The notes: generated by a model not told the origin, from the letters alone. A stretch of 64,000 nucleotides of DNA from Rhabdornis inornatus (GCA_013397075.1 VWZS01010904.1:1-64000); one strand, 5' to 3'; counted from the first letter of the stretch, positions 12,701 to 25,090 are shown. Translations and numbers: made by a program.

Positions 12701-13780
12701 CCATTAAGAGATTCCAAAAGAATTTTTCTAGAGCTATTACAAATGCCATTTTCCCTCCTATATCAATAAAAAATGCATAACAGAAATTATGTGTACTTCC
12801 ATTAGAAAAGAAAGTAAAAACACTATTTAACTTCCTTACATACTTGCAGTAATATAAAACAGATTTAAAGCAGCACTTTCTTCTGCAACCTTTTGCAAGT
12901 TGTTCTCTTTCCTTTGGAAAAAAAGTGCAGGACAGCTCTGAATAAATCTTTCATATGTCAAAAGAATTATTACAGCAAAAATCACAGCCATCTCAAATAC
13001 TACTGTATGTTGAAAAAACGGGATTAAAGACATCAACTTCCATAAGTATTTAATTTTACCTCACTTACAATTGCAGTGACTGCACTGACAGCTTGGAAAA
13101 AAGGGTATTGTTTAAAACAAGATTCTAAGACCAAACAGCAGAGGGATGCAAAATAATAAGATAAAGGAAAAAATGGTGTTCTTATTCATCTTGCCATTAT
13201 TAAAAAAAAAAAAAAGAGAAAGGAAAAAAAAAAGCAAGGAACATTAAGTAGAACTGAAAGGCTATGTATATTTAAATCAAAATTAACTAGAACAAATTAT
13301 CACAGCTTTCAATGAGGGCAAGAGCTTGGTAGGATTTTCAAGAGATTAAGCCCTTACATAGCTAATGAAATCATTCAGGATTTAAGCCAAATACTAATGG
13401 AGGTAAGGAAGAAATATCTCTTAATGCAAATTAGTCAATAGCGTCTATGATGGGATTTCTTGCACCTTCCACTCAGTGAATCTGATTAAATGCAGAAAGC
13501 AGGGGACTTTTCTAGACTTGATACAGTTACTTTTCAATACAATTTTTTGGTATAATAGATGTGTATATTCAGTTCTGTTGAGCACTGCGTATGCTGTATG
13601 CTTTCCTAGGCACAGAAGTAAAGATGTGCAAACATTTATTGAATTAAAGACATACTTCTGAAACAGAAATTCCCAAAAGCACACATTCTTTAAAAAATAC
13701 CTTTAGGAATCACGATAAAAATTACATTTTACTGGTTCAGCTTCCACAGCCACAGTTGTTAATTACAGTATTAAATGATC
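9711..13780. other. Intergenic, AT-rich, no gene recognised
   Basis: Multiple stops occur in every frame apart from short chance frames. About 11.56-12.4 kb is somewhat less AT-rich and contains overlapping 88-98 codon frames on both strands (around 11,738-12,129) with no recognisable domain. An A-rich tract lies at about 13,199-13,233. No RNA gene was recognised. Confidence 0.5.
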
Positions 13781-13787
13781 AGTCACA

Positions 13788-13848
13788 TAGTGGAACTTGA
13801 TGATCCTTGTGGCTCCCTTCCAACTCAGAATGTTTGGTGAATCTGTGA
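13788..13848 (+). mobile_element. CR1 LINE 3' end fragment
   Basis: The stretch runs GGAACTTGATGATCCTTGTG, then GCTCCCTTCCAACTCAGAAT, and ends with an ATCTGTG motif. This is the familiar 3' terminal part of avian CR1, in which a TGATCCTTGTGGGTCCCTTCC-like block precedes an octamer-like tail. Only the last ~60 bases remain; 5' truncation is normal for CR1. Confidence 0.7.
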
Positions 13849-14582
13849 AATTCAAAAATTCTGCTTTTTTTACTGGATGCTAAAATAACTTATTTAAGTT
13901 TGGACCAACATTCAATAGTTCTTGTGGCACATTCAGCACTTTTGATACAGGTCATTACTAAAACTCTTTTTCCTCCATTGCTAAACCACAAGTTATTATT
14001 TATTCTATTTGGAAATTGTGCTTGACATTTCTTTTAGAAATACATGCTCTTTGAAGAACTATTTCTTTTAGTATCCTATAAACTAGAACAGACAAATTAC
14101 TTTGATTTGTAACTTCAAAGCCTGACTACAGAGGAAAATTACATAGGTAAATCATATTATGTGCTCCAAGGCATTAGGAAATAATGTCTAATTCAAGGTG
14201 TATCCAAGTAAAACCTGTGGTATAGTCATGTGCAATCCACTACAATTAATGTATTTTTGCTAACACGTCTGTATTATATAAAATAATTTTAATACAGTGT
14301 AAGAGATGGTGTTTAAGGTATTAAATCCATTTGATTCATATTATATCACTTGAAATAAATGGAAATGTTAGTTATTTATATCTTCCTCAAAGGATTCTAC
14401 CTGTTAAGTTCTGTAAAAGGACACCAACATTTGACAAGAAGAACAGTAGTGGACTTTTCCCAGGAGGACATGTCCTGTGACAAATTATCTTGGGAAACCC
14501 TCTTCCAGTCTCAGAGAAGTAGGATAGATATCTTGGAATAAAGCACTTAAACACTGACAATCTAAGGAACTTGTAAAATTAA

Positions 14583-14626
14583 ATGGACTTGGCAGTCTTT
14601 TCCAACCTACTTCTACGATTCTATCC
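14583..14626 (+). mobile_element. Decayed CR1 3' tail remnant
   Basis: Contains GGCAGTCTTTTCCAACCTAC followed by TTCTACGATTCTAT, which resembles the CR1 end TCTTTTCCAACC...ATGATTCTATG. It is short and diverged. Confidence 0.5.
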
Positions 14627-17587
14627 TATCATGTTAAGACATCTAGTACTCTGCAATTCACTTTCCATGACCCTATTCAAGTTGAAAAAGTTAAAAGTTA
14701 TTTAAAACTTATTTCAAGAAAAGGCTCTAAAACAGCCTATTTAACATTTTATTGCAAATGGCCATATTCTAAATACCCCTTAATTCAATTATTTCTTCCA
14801 AACTTCCTACTGTGTAGGAACCTATGGCTAAACATGGAGTCTGGAGCTTGAATAGATTAGAATCCAAATATTGTGACTGAACTTTCTATTCTTGGAATTC
14901 TTTGTGTTGCTCAGACAAACTTCATTTCAGTTCCTCCTTGAGTCCTCTGTGCTCTCCTCATCATGAGGGAAACATGCCAGCACCTTTCATTGTAGTCACA
15001 AATTGGACAAAGAAGTGCTTCCTAAAAATGCTTTGGGAAAAGCCTTTCTTAGAATCATGCTACAAAAGTGGGGAGCTGTCTTCATATCAGCTCCAAGAAA
15101 TACAGAGACACCAAGAGTTCTCACAAACAACAATACCCACTGGAGCTGTTGTTATATGCAGTTTGGGACACTGTAGAATGTCATCACTCTGAAAACCTTA
15201 TCACCTTACTTTTACAACAACAAAAGCTCCTACAGAGTTTTGCAAATACCACAGAAATATATTTAATTTTGCATGATTTTCAATTGCTCCAGAGGAGCTG
15301 AGAACAGAATGATGACTGATCCAAGCCAGTTCATTCTCACATGAATGGCCAATGTGAAACTTAAACACATCCAATCAGAACCAAAGATGATATAACTGGG
15401 AACACAAAGCTAAAACTATTTGTTGGCAGATTGAACAAGAAGCAAGAGTGCTGCTGGTGTAGATACCAGAACTGCTTCCTCATATGCTAGCTTGGATCTA
15501 GCCAGTTTTTTGGCTAAAGATGGAACATAGAGTTGATGCAGTCATATAATATCCAAAGCCCACAGAAGTCAGACATGATTTTCATATATTTTTGTACTTT
15601 GAAGTAAGCACTGCTGAATCCAAAATGATGCTGTGCAGATCAAAGACTCAAGAGTCCTAAGCTCAGATTTTACCTTTTCAAACTGATTTTAAATGACATC
15701 TAACAAAAAAAAACCCACAGAAGAGAAAAATAACTATTCCAAATTATAGTTGCAGTATCCTAGAGCAACTTCGGTATCAGTTGAAGGATCTTCAGTGTTG
15801 TGAACACCTCATTTCACCACCCCTCAAACTCCTCTTCTCATGGAAAGAGAAGCTGTCTGCCTCACATCAAACATCTGGAAAGTTCCCTCTGATGACAGAT
15901 TTGAACTATCTGGAGAACAGTAATACAGCACTATAGGAAAAGGTTGTCATAACTGAAAGCATGGAAACAGAAGTCTTGTAAAGGGGTCTGGAGCTCAGCA
16001 CAGAGAAAGATGAAAACTTTAAAATATTATAAAGGCAGAGATGTCAGGTTCTGGTTACACAGGTAAAGCTACAATACAATAGTGTTTCTCTGCCACCTAC
16101 TGATACCTTCCAACTCCCTTTCTACCTGGCAATTCACTCATAAGATATTCTGCAAATGAATAGGTGACTGAGCTGCTTCTGACATCTGCTCATGCAATTA
16201 CAAATTTCTCTGGAATTACTAGAACTTTTTAATCTACACCTCTTCAAATAAGCACGTGATGAATAGCCCTGTGGACAGCTGCCACTGACAGGACAGCACT
16301 CGTGGATACATATGTACATTAAAAAGGTATAAAATAATTTTATAATATCGATAAAGATAGCAACTGCATAATGAGTCAGGAAGGGATTTTTGTCAAGGTC
16401 ACCATGCTACAAAGGCTTTGAGAATTGAGAGAGTAGATACTTCAAACTATCAGTCTACGTGTCAGCTGTTTATATCAATCATCACAGTTTTTATTTCCAT
16501 TTATATTCCCTCTATGATTTGGAACCCACATAATTTTTTCTGGCCTCATCTGCAGCTATCAAGAAAAGCATAAACATTGGCAGGAAACTATAAAAAATCT
16601 CCATAAAAATGGACCTCAAAAACTAATAACTCCCAGAATACACCTATCCTTTGCATGAAAGAGTTTAAAACCCATTAATTTTATAGCTAATCTTGCCATA
16701 AAGACAGAGCACTATGAAAATACTTATTACAAAAAAAAATATCCCTAATTTAATAGTTCGATGAATGGGAAAGCTTCAGAAAGAGTTGCAAGAAACATTT
16801 ACAAGAAAACTTGCATTCCAGAGACAGAGTGAAGAAAGCCAATTTAACTTCATAAACACAGAGTGCCACCAACAGCCTATCAGCCTCTGCACAAGAAGTC
16901 GTCTAGCATGGGATCCTGAACTGGTAGATATGGGCACACCACAAAAGAGTGCAGGAAGCTGACTCGTGATAAATTTAAACTGGATCTACATGATAGAAAT
17001 AAAGCATTGTGATATCTTAAGTATTAGGACAACTCTCCTAGGGGTGTGCTGGTATTTCCTCAATATATCCAGTGTCCAATTTTTGAAATAACTAACTGAA
17101 AGTGGAGCTATAAGACTTTTTAATGAAGGAAAAGACAGAAGTTCATACCAGTTGGCTTTTTGAAAAACAATTTCCAGAGTTTCAACTGCAAAAGTATTTC
17201 ACAGGATGTCAATATTCCTTTGGAAACTTCTAAATGTCACTGAAGAGTTCATACTTTAGAGAACCCAGATTTTTTCCCAAACCAGAAACATTTAAAAGGA
17301 ATAATGTCCATATTGGTGTAGTGCCACTGCCTTTGCTGACTGTTGCTCTGCCTCAAAGTTCCATCTTGTGATAAATTGTGGCAGCTCAGTGTGAGGGTTC
17401 ACAAAGTTTCACAGAAAATACAATCTCATTGATCAAGAATGTGAAGTATTGCAGTCTACAAAAATCAGCATGCTAGATGCAGTATCTAATCATAATGTTG
17501 GTTTTAACTACATTTTAAAGTTTTTACGCAGAGCTTCACTTTGTGAACATTTGAGAAAAAATTGTTAATTTTGTTCAAAGGACCATA

Positions 17588-17664
17588 GCATTAGATATGT
17601 ATCTAATGTATGGTATATAGATAAGTATCTAATGTATTAGATACATTAGATATATATCTAATAC
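17588..17664. repeat. Cluster of AT-rich palindromes
   Basis: Three adjacent inverted repeats built from the same word: TTAGATA-TG-TATCTAA, GTATCTAAT-GT-ATTAGATAC, and the perfect 18-base palindrome ATTAGATATATATCTAAT. The word ATCTAAT recurs every ~20-30 bases, and related CTAATATATCTAATAT sequence appears at about 17,744. Could fold into hairpins or a cruciform; may be an AT-rich microsatellite derivative or a decayed DNA-transposon end. Confidence 0.7.
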
Positions 17665-18014
17665 CTATAAGTAAAATTTTGCCAGACATAATAAAATTCT
17701 TATTGGATTTTTATCACATAATTTACTGTTAATGTATTGTTAACTAATATATCTAATATACTTCTAATTACAGTTAATCCAAATGTGTTGAAAGTACAGA
17801 TAGATCTAACTGGGCATTTAGGTTGATAATGAACAAAATTCTCTTCTACATAAACATATAAAAGAACAGCAAAGATGGATTTAGAAAATAAAAAAAAAGT
17901 CAGAGATTAAATGTAACACAGCTTATCAAATATAATTTTAAAACAAAGACTGTATCTAAAACACCAAATTTGTAAAATACTGTATATTGTATCTTCCTAT
18001 AAGCAGAAGTTTTA

Positions 18015-18132
18015 CTACTGCAACAGCTGGAAGCATTTACACTTTTTAATATCTTCTTCAGTAACAGAGTTAAATTCTTCTTGCAGCTGTTCAAAAGTGT
18101 TTTGGAATGGTTTGTTCCCTGGATCCTGCACA
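18015..18132 (-). other. Candidate terminal coding exon of an unrecognised minus-strand gene
   Basis: On the minus strand, an acceptor TTCTTTCACAG precedes T, then GTG CAG GAT CCA; the frame stays open for 38 codons (starts VQDPGNKPFQNTFEQLQEEF, ends CKCFQLLQ) and stops at TAG. Its phase matches the candidate exon at 19,183-19,290. No family recognised. Short open frames with splice-like ends are common by chance in AT-rich DNA, so this is tentative. Confidence 0.25.
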
Positions 18133-18569
18133 CTGTGAAAGAATGTAAGGGCAAGGCTAGAGGGTTTTACAAATTGCCTCAATTTCAAAATAACTTTTTT
18201 CTAATTAACTTTTACAGATTTTACAGAGACTTCTTCAAGACTTCTGATATATCATTCTGACTAGCACCAGTAGCATAAGCATATGCTAGTACACCACGGC
18301 TTATCTGAGCCAAAATTATTTATCAGGTCTAATTGCAATGCCTTTTAGTTGTAAACAAATTCATATTTTTTTACTGAAGTGAATTTTTGAAAAGGAGAAA
18401 AATACTTTTACTTTAAATTGTACATAGATATTTTTCTGCATTTCAACCATTTTTTAAATGTCCTTTTCTAAGAAGTAGTATTGCAAATTAAAGATGTTTC
18501 TTACAAAATGCTTTCATTTGTTTTTTCTCTTTTCACTGGATAATCAGATATTACTGATAATAATCCATT

Positions 18570-18890
18570 AGTCACAAGATGCATCAGACACGTGGAGCAC
18601 AAGCAGGTGAGCTGCACAGGACACACATAAATCCAGCACAGCCCTCACACTTCAGAACTGCAGCCTGAGCTCTCCAGGGTTAATCTGAGCTCATGCAATA
18701 AACCCACAGAGTTCAGAACATCCCAGAGGCACCGAGTGTTCACAGGACATCTGTGTCCTGGGGAGGACAGGACCTTTATCCCAGGCACAGAACTGACCTC
18801 TGTGCAACTGCAGCAGAAGATAGAGCTTCCTCCCTTTGGCTATTCTGGTACGAGACCTAATCTCAGGCAACAGTTCTGCTCTGGGGTTTT
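18570..18890. other. Unidentified GC-richer block in the spacer
   Basis: About 320 bases are clearly less AT-rich than both flanks. The block contains CATGCAATAAACCCACAG (a polyadenylation signal near 18,695) followed by a GTGTCCTGGGGAGGACAGGA hairpin-like stretch. The composition jump and the AATAAA suggest an old inserted element such as an LTR, but no clear TG...CA ends with a target duplication were found. Confidence 0.3.
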
Positions 18891-19182
18891 AAATAACTGT
18901 GATAACTACTTCAGTTTGTTCCCATGCTTTGCTTTTATCTATTAAACTTTTTAAAAGCATAACAAGCTTTAACTCGGTTGCTGTTATTTGTAATCTTGAA
19001 GCCAAAGAACTTGCATGAAAAATATTAAAAGTATCTACAATTACCCTGTAGACAAATCTCCTAATACAGTGCAGACAATATGTATTTTCTTCTAAAAAAA
19101 CCTGTCAAGATGCACTATCAAAATCTGCTAAACATTACCATAATCAATTTCATCATATATGAATACCCTCATATATGAATAC

Positions 19183-19290
19183 TTAAGATATTTGGGATCA
19201 AACTCAACTGCTTTAGCCCATTTGATAAGTTTATCTGTGTCTGTAGCTATTTCTGCATTGGTATTTCTTGGCACATTAAAATAAAGCCAT
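19183..19290 (-). other. Candidate internal coding exon, unrecognised minus-strand gene
   Basis: Minus-strand acceptor AATTAATGCTAG and a weak donor AA|GTATTC bound 108 nt, open in one frame as WLYFNVPRNTNAEIATDTDK and onward (35 full codons). Its phase fits the exon at 18,015-18,132 downstream and small candidate exons at 19,688-19,718 and 20,958-21,003 upstream, both with good GT donors. A second frame through the small exons also stays open, but ends in this exon, so the two readings conflict and at least one is spurious. Confidence 0.22.
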
Positions 19291-20782
19291 CTAGCATTAA
19301 TTGCAGAACATTTCAAGTTAAGAACATTTTGAATTGAAGAACATTTAAAAATAAACATTAAAAATGTTTGTTGCAACAGAAATTTCTTATAATGTAGGCA
19401 AATTTTAGAATACATTTCAAATTGTGACAGATTAATCAGGTTATCTGGTTTAACAGTATAGCTATTTAAAAAAATCAACTGGGAAGCACTAAGAAACACT
19501 AAACCAACCTAGAAACAGTTCTCACAGATCTGAACATGAAATTCTAACAGATGAGAACACTGATAAAACTTAAAAATATACAATTCATTACCACCTGCAC
19601 CAAGCAGAATTTATCAGCTGTGAAACAGGTGCTACAGGAAAGCACTTCCTTCATCAGGTGCCCATGGTAAAGCATGCATGATTTTACCTGACATCAAAGC
19701 ATGTAGTTTCTCTTTTGTCTAGAAAGAAAGATACATCTAAATCAAAATTTGTTGACAGAGGCATCCCATAAGATTGTGTGTATATATGTATTTTTTAATA
19801 TATTTGAAAATTCACCCCCTCCACCCCTCCAAATTAAGTGAACGTCTTCTTTATTTTAATGGACCATAGAAATTATGTGGCTTTCAAACAAATTTTACAC
19901 TTTGCTACCTCACAGTCATAGCATCTCATCTGCATTTTAACATCTGAATTGCTGATGAGCTTCTATTTTCCTGAAGGAGGATGCTTTCTTGAATTTATAG
20001 TTAATGGAGGAGAAAAAATTAATTCTCTAAAGCCTTCATAAGACATGCTTCACAAACAAATACTTGACAAAACAGTTAGAGGTCAATATTGACAGCCTGT
20101 CAGATCAGAGTTCAAAGAGGAGTCTTTTTTGTGAGGAAATATCATATTCCTTGGTGTCTCCTTTCAGGATAAGGACATGGTGTTCAGAACCCAGCCCAGA
20201 TTTCATCTGGTTTTTTTGAGCTGTCACTTAGTGTAGCTGTAACAGAACTTACTACAGAAAGGGTACAGCCAGGGACTTGGGCATTTTTAGTACAAAGCAT
20301 GCTACTTTCACTTCAAATCATTTTACAAACTGTAGGAAAAAAAAAAGTAAACTGGTCCACCTTGACTGGTGTAATTTTAAAACCACTTGAGCACCTCACA
20401 ACCTTCCCTGTGGCTGTCCCAGTAACACTCCATCAGTTAATGAAGTGCCAGTCAGCCATTTCAGTACAAAAGAGCAGAAAGATGTGCCTATAAAAGCATT
20501 AGCCACTTTTATTCAGGCACTAGTCATTTGACTTCTAAATTATTTTCAAAGTGACTGTGAAGAACTGTTATATTTTGTAGACATACCCCCCCCCATTTTT
20601 TAAGTAGCAATGACTTTTTTAAGGCTACAACTGCAAATTTTCATAACTGAGTCATGAAGACCTCTGCACCATAATGTGAGTGCCTCCATCCAGCAGCAGA
20701 CTTTTCTCAGCAATTATTTTAGATCATTTTCAGATAAGTGGGAAGAAAAGTATTCAAACTTCAGATTATTAAAAATTATGAG

Positions 20783-20937
20783 CTGTGGATTCCCCGATCC
20801 TGGAAGTGTTCAAGGCCAGGTTGGATGGGGCTCTGAATAACTTAATCTAGTGGAAGGTGTCCCTGTCCATGGCAGGGGCTTTGGAACTGTAAGATCTTTA
20901 AGGTCTCTTCAAACCCAAACCATTCTATGACTCTATA
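20783..20937 (+). mobile_element. CR1 LINE 3' end fragment
   Basis: Contains the CR1 hallmark order: TGGAAGTGTTCAAGGCCAGG, TTGGATGGGGCTCTGAATAA, GGAAGGTGTCCCTGTCCATG, and the 3' end AACCCAAACCATTCTATGAC TCTAT. A 5'-truncated + orientation copy with few apparent substitutions. Confidence 0.9.
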
Positions 20938-21970
20938 ATTACATGATTCAGACTTACTACTGATTTCACAAAAAGTGCTTCTGTGTGATAACAATTTATC
21001 CATCTAGTGACAGTTATATTAATGTCTAATTTTTATCCTAGTTTTCATACATTTAACATGTGATTACTGGTACTATATATGATAATTCTTCCTGAACTAT
21101 TATCTGATACTAACACATTAGTAGTCTTAAAAGATATTTAATTACATTTATCAACTAGCTTTTAAAGTGATTTTTAAAGTAAGATTTATATCAGCTGAAT
21201 AATCATATCCTGTCATTCAGTCATTGATACAATCTCTTATATTTTCAGTTCTTGAGGATTGATGCCGACACTCCTACAAGCAATAGTATTTCTCTGAACC
21301 TTATTACATCAGGACAATACAAAGCAGAGATATTTACAGTGCAAGTAAATTAGATAACTGTATTTTAGGATTAAGATCAATTTGGTTTCCAAATGCCAAA
21401 TATCTGATATTCATCAAAAGAAGATACTGATGTGCTGAAGACATGCTGATGTTTTAAAAATATTTTCATAAAAAACTTGTAGCATTTCCAGTTTATTTGT
21501 GTTCCAGCATGTGGTTAACAATCCACAGGAGCTAGAGAAGAAACAAGAGGAAGAGATTTAGTCAGGAAACAGAAACAAATCACCACAAGATGAATGAAGA
21601 ATGTCTGAGCAGAGGGGAAGAATGGCAATTGGAAATTGCAGAAGACTGAATTTAGTACTGGTCCCAGCTTTCAGGTTGGATATCTGACAGGTAGATGTGC
21701 CTAACCTGACCTGGGTAAAAAAAAGCACAGTTCTCACAATATGTACAATAATATACCTAAATACATATACAAATTTCCTTACTGACTTCAGTAAAATAAA
21801 TACTTATATGTCCTAAGGAAGACTTGTTTTACCAGATGCTACATTCAGAGAAGTACCTTTAAGTATAGAGCAAGGTACAGAAACTGTCACTCTAAATGCA
21901 CATCATGTATGCTGGACCAGATTTTCCAGTTAATAGCAGTGCATTTGTTTCATGACACAGCAGAGAAGCT

Positions 21971-21993
21971 AAAAAAAAAAAAAAAAAAAAAAA
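21971..21993 (+). repeat. Poly(A) run of 23 A
   Basis: Uninterrupted run of 23 A preceded by CAGAGAAGCT and followed by GAAATGGGTCGC. Simple repeat; could be a retroposon tail, but no recognisable body lies upstream. Confidence 0.9.
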
Positions 21994-22545
21994 GAAATGG
22001 GTCGCATTTGTCGCATTACAGGTCTATCTAGGCACTATTCAAAAGTGAAAGTATTTACAGAGGTTCGGGAGCATCCTTTCTCAGCAGTAAGACCTCACAT
22101 ATCATCTGGAGTTAGCACTGCTGCTGCTGAGAGAATGAGAAAACTAAATTCAGAAACCTTTACCTTTAACCATGGGAAATGCCACCAAGTTCAATGGCAC
22201 TATTCAATATAAACACGTAAAAATAAAATTAATACATTCCTAACTGACTTGTTGAGTTTTGCTGCACAATAGCAGGAAATATGTAAATAAGCATTTTTAT
22301 TGCACTATTTTACTGTAGGTTCTGATTTACAAGTCATTCTGTTTGTCGTCTACCGACATCCTCAGTGTCTCCAGCAAACCGTGGAAAACAAATCAGGACA
22401 GGCTTCCAGCGGAGCAGCAACCCCATATAATTTTTCCTACACGCTGACTGCTTGACCAACTGCTGTCACGTTTTTACAGGCGAGTGCAGGTTTTAGCGAG
22501 CCGAAGGCTCGGCGTTCCTGCCCGGTGATGCCGAACGCGCAGTGT

Positions 22546-22695
22546 CCGTGTCCCCGCGGTGCCCGTGTGTGTCCGCACGGTGCCCGTGTGCGTCCCCGCG
22601 GTGCCCGTGTGTGTCCGCGGTGCCCGTGTGTGTCCGCGGTGCCCGTGTGTGCCCGCACGGTGTCCGTGTCCCCGCGGTGCCCCTGTCCCCGCGGG
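22546..22695. repeat. GC-rich minisatellite, ~15-21 bp units
   Basis: Roughly 150 bases of imperfect tandem copies of CGCGGTGCCCGTGTGTGTCC, with variants in which CGCGG is replaced by GCACGG or GTGTGTG is shortened. It is rich in CpG, lies in an otherwise AT-rich spacer and merges rightward into a general CpG-rich patch reaching about 22,800. It produces long repetitive open frames on both strands that are not genes. Confidence 0.9.
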
Positions 22696-22827
22696 CGCGG
22701 TCCCGAGCCCGGGTCCCGCAGCGGGGCCGCGCCCGCCGCACCCGCAGTGCCCCCTGGCGGTGCCGGGCAGGGCTGCGCCCTCCAGCGCCCCGCTCAGACT
22801 CGCGCTCACACAATGGCAATGAAAATA

Positions 22828-22849
22828 ATTTCTTTCTTTCTTTCTTTTA
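22828..22849 (+). repeat. (CTTT)n microsatellite
   Basis: About five TTTC units directly right of the CpG-rich patch. Short simple repeat. Confidence 0.85.
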
Positions 22850-23999
22850 ATCTACATTGCTTCTGCCTATTATTGCGTTCTTTCAAAAATCAGAGTCAAG
22901 TGAAGGCTTCGGTGAAATGCTGTAAAGAGCCTACCACATTCAAAGCAGTATTTAACACTTATTGGATCAGTATTGGGTGGTGTCACACTGTACTGCTGAA
23001 TAGAGAACACAGATGTTGTTCAGAGAGCTCTTTTAACTTTTTTTCTGAAAGTCAAGGTCACTTTCCAAGATCTTTGGTTTACAGCACGGCTCAGCCATGA
23101 TTACTTCGTCTTCCTTCAATCTATCAATATAATCAAACTGCCTAGAAGCATCCCTCAAAAATGCCCAAATGTTTATTTGTAAAAAGTCCAAGCCGAGTCA
23201 CTTGATGCAAGTTTTCACTTTTCAAAAGGACTCCGCTCTCAGCTACGATAATGCAAATCCACACATTCAAAAAAAAGAGCTATTACTGATCTATACCAGC
23301 ATTGTTATTAACAAAATGTTGTCTTTTGCTCAATTTCTACTGATATCCCAAAGACTCAGATTAAAATGAACTTCCATGAATAATTCAATTAAAAATATAA
23401 GTGCTGATGTTTAGTAATTATGCAGGAAATTTTTTAAAAAGTGAAATAATAATAAAAGAAATATGCAAAAATGAAGAGGTGTGATCTATCCGTTTGTACT
23501 GAGCACCAAGAGGACTCATACTATAATGGAATGCACCACAAGCAGTGTACGGCAAGGGGATTTATAAGTTCCATAAACGAGGCACCTCAAAACTGCTGCC
23601 CCAAAGCACTTAATGAAGGAAAAGACCGATGGAAGTCTTTGAGAAAAAAAGACCACAGAGCAAAGAAAAACAGTCGAAAAAATATATACGCTTAGAATAT
23701 TTAATGTACTTGCTCCATGAGCCGTGTTAAATGATACTGTACCAAGTAGAAATAAAAATGTATTAACAAATTATGACGACCAATATTACAACAGCTGTTG
23801 CAATCCTGGCTTAACTTTTCAGAACGTGCTTCTAGCACTGGCAATCATCCTGGCTGCCTCCACTGGCACCAACTCAGAGCAGCGAGCAGGAGAACACGAC
23901 AATAATAAATTTCAGTAGCTTTTAAAACAAAAATAAATCGGCTCAAGAAGGAGAGAAGATTAGCTATTTTTTAAATCTACATCACTCGCATACCCCTGA

Positions 24000-25090
24000 C
24001 TACCGGAGCCACTCTATTTCCTAACATCCAGCCGGAGAACAACTCCGCGGGAGCACTCCCGAGCCGGCGGCGCTCCGCGATCCCGCCCGGCCCGGCCCCG
24101 CCCCGCGCACGCGCGGAGCCGCCACCGCCCCTCGTCCCATTGGCCGCGCTCCCCGCGCTCCGCTCNNNNNNNNNNNNNNNNNNNNNNNNNNNNNNNNNNN
24201 NNNNNNNNNNNNNNNNNNNNNNNNNNNNNNNNNNNNNNNNNNNNNNNNNNNNNNNNNNNNNNNNNNNNNNNNNNNNNNNNNNNNNNNNNNNNNNNNNNNN
24301 NNNNNNNNNNNNNNNNNNNNNNNNNNNNNNNNNNNNNNNNNNNNNNNNNNNNNNNNNNNNNNNNNNNNNNNNNNNNNNNNNNNNNNNNNNNNNNNNNNNN
24401 NNNNNNNNNNNNNNNNNNNNNNNNNNNNNNNNNNNNNNNNNNNNNNNNNNNNNNNNNNNNNNNNNNNNNNNNNNNNNNNNNNNNNNNNNNNNNNNNNNNN
24501 NNNNGCTCCTCCCCGCCCCGCCCCGCCGCCGCACGGGCTCTTCCCTGTCACCGTCTGCAGCCCGCGCCCTTCCCCTCACAGCCCGCCCGCCTCCCTCGAC
24601 AGCCACCTGCCCGCCCCCCGCAGCCGGGCCGCGACCTCCCCCGCCCCGGTCTCTTTGTCCCTGCCCCGAGCTCAGCCGCTGTGGAGCTCTGGGCCGGCCC
24701 CGCAGCCCGTCCTGCCCCGGGGACACGCGGCTGTGAGGAGCAGCCTCATCAGCGTCATCCGTGCAGCGGGGGCATGGAGGCCGCTCCCCCCGCCCGCGGG
24801 CGCCTGGCATCCAGCGGGATCGGACCCGTCTGGGTTAGGGGGGAGCTGGTGATGTTCCTTCCATTGCTGAGGTGCCGGCCTCGCCTCTTGCAGCTGCCTG
24901 GAAGTTCTTCTCGTTGAGACGGGTTCTAACTGGGAGCGCAAGGGCGGAATAGACGGCTCCGAGCCGCAGGAGTGGGACAGAAGGGACTGCCAGGACGATC
25001 TTCGTGTCCGCAGCGCTGCTGCCAGAGTTAGAGAAAAACCTGCCGGGCTCCGCCTCTCCTCTCCCTTGTGATCACCTGGAGAGGAGAGGT
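24000..25090 (+). promoter_or_regulatory. DUSP11: CpG-island promoter and probable untranslated first exon of the DUSP11-like gene
   Basis: CpG-dense block on both sides of an assembly gap (24,166-24,504). An inverted CCAAT box (ATTGG) is at 24,139-24,143 just left of the gap. A good donor GAGAG|GTGAGT after 25,088, and an acceptor CTTTGCTGCAG before 25,292, suggest a non-coding first exon ending at 25,088, spliced to the exon that holds the ATG at 25,340. The exact start is unknown because the gap removes the centre. As a CpG island it may also fire leftward. Confidence 0.65.
24166..24504. other. Assembly gap, 339 N
   Basis: Run of N inside the CpG island. Flanks are extremely GC-rich (CCCCGCCCCGCCCCGCCGCC on the right), the usual cause of sequencing drop-out in birds. 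The stated length may be an estimate. Open frames crossing it are meaningless. Confidence 1.

Noticed and set aside
19128..19499. 123-codon minus-strand frame as a single intact gene
   Set aside because: The outer parts look like translated AT-rich noise. Only the central 108-nt segment with splice-like ends was kept, at low confidence.
22474..23100. Repetitive frames of 87-191 codons on both strands
   Set aside because: They are translations of the GC-rich minisatellite and differ in every frame; repeats such as GHTRAPRG are artefacts of the array.
23977..24810. Frames of 176-277 codons across the N run
   Set aside because: Most of their length is unknown sequence in a CpG island; no supporting motif.
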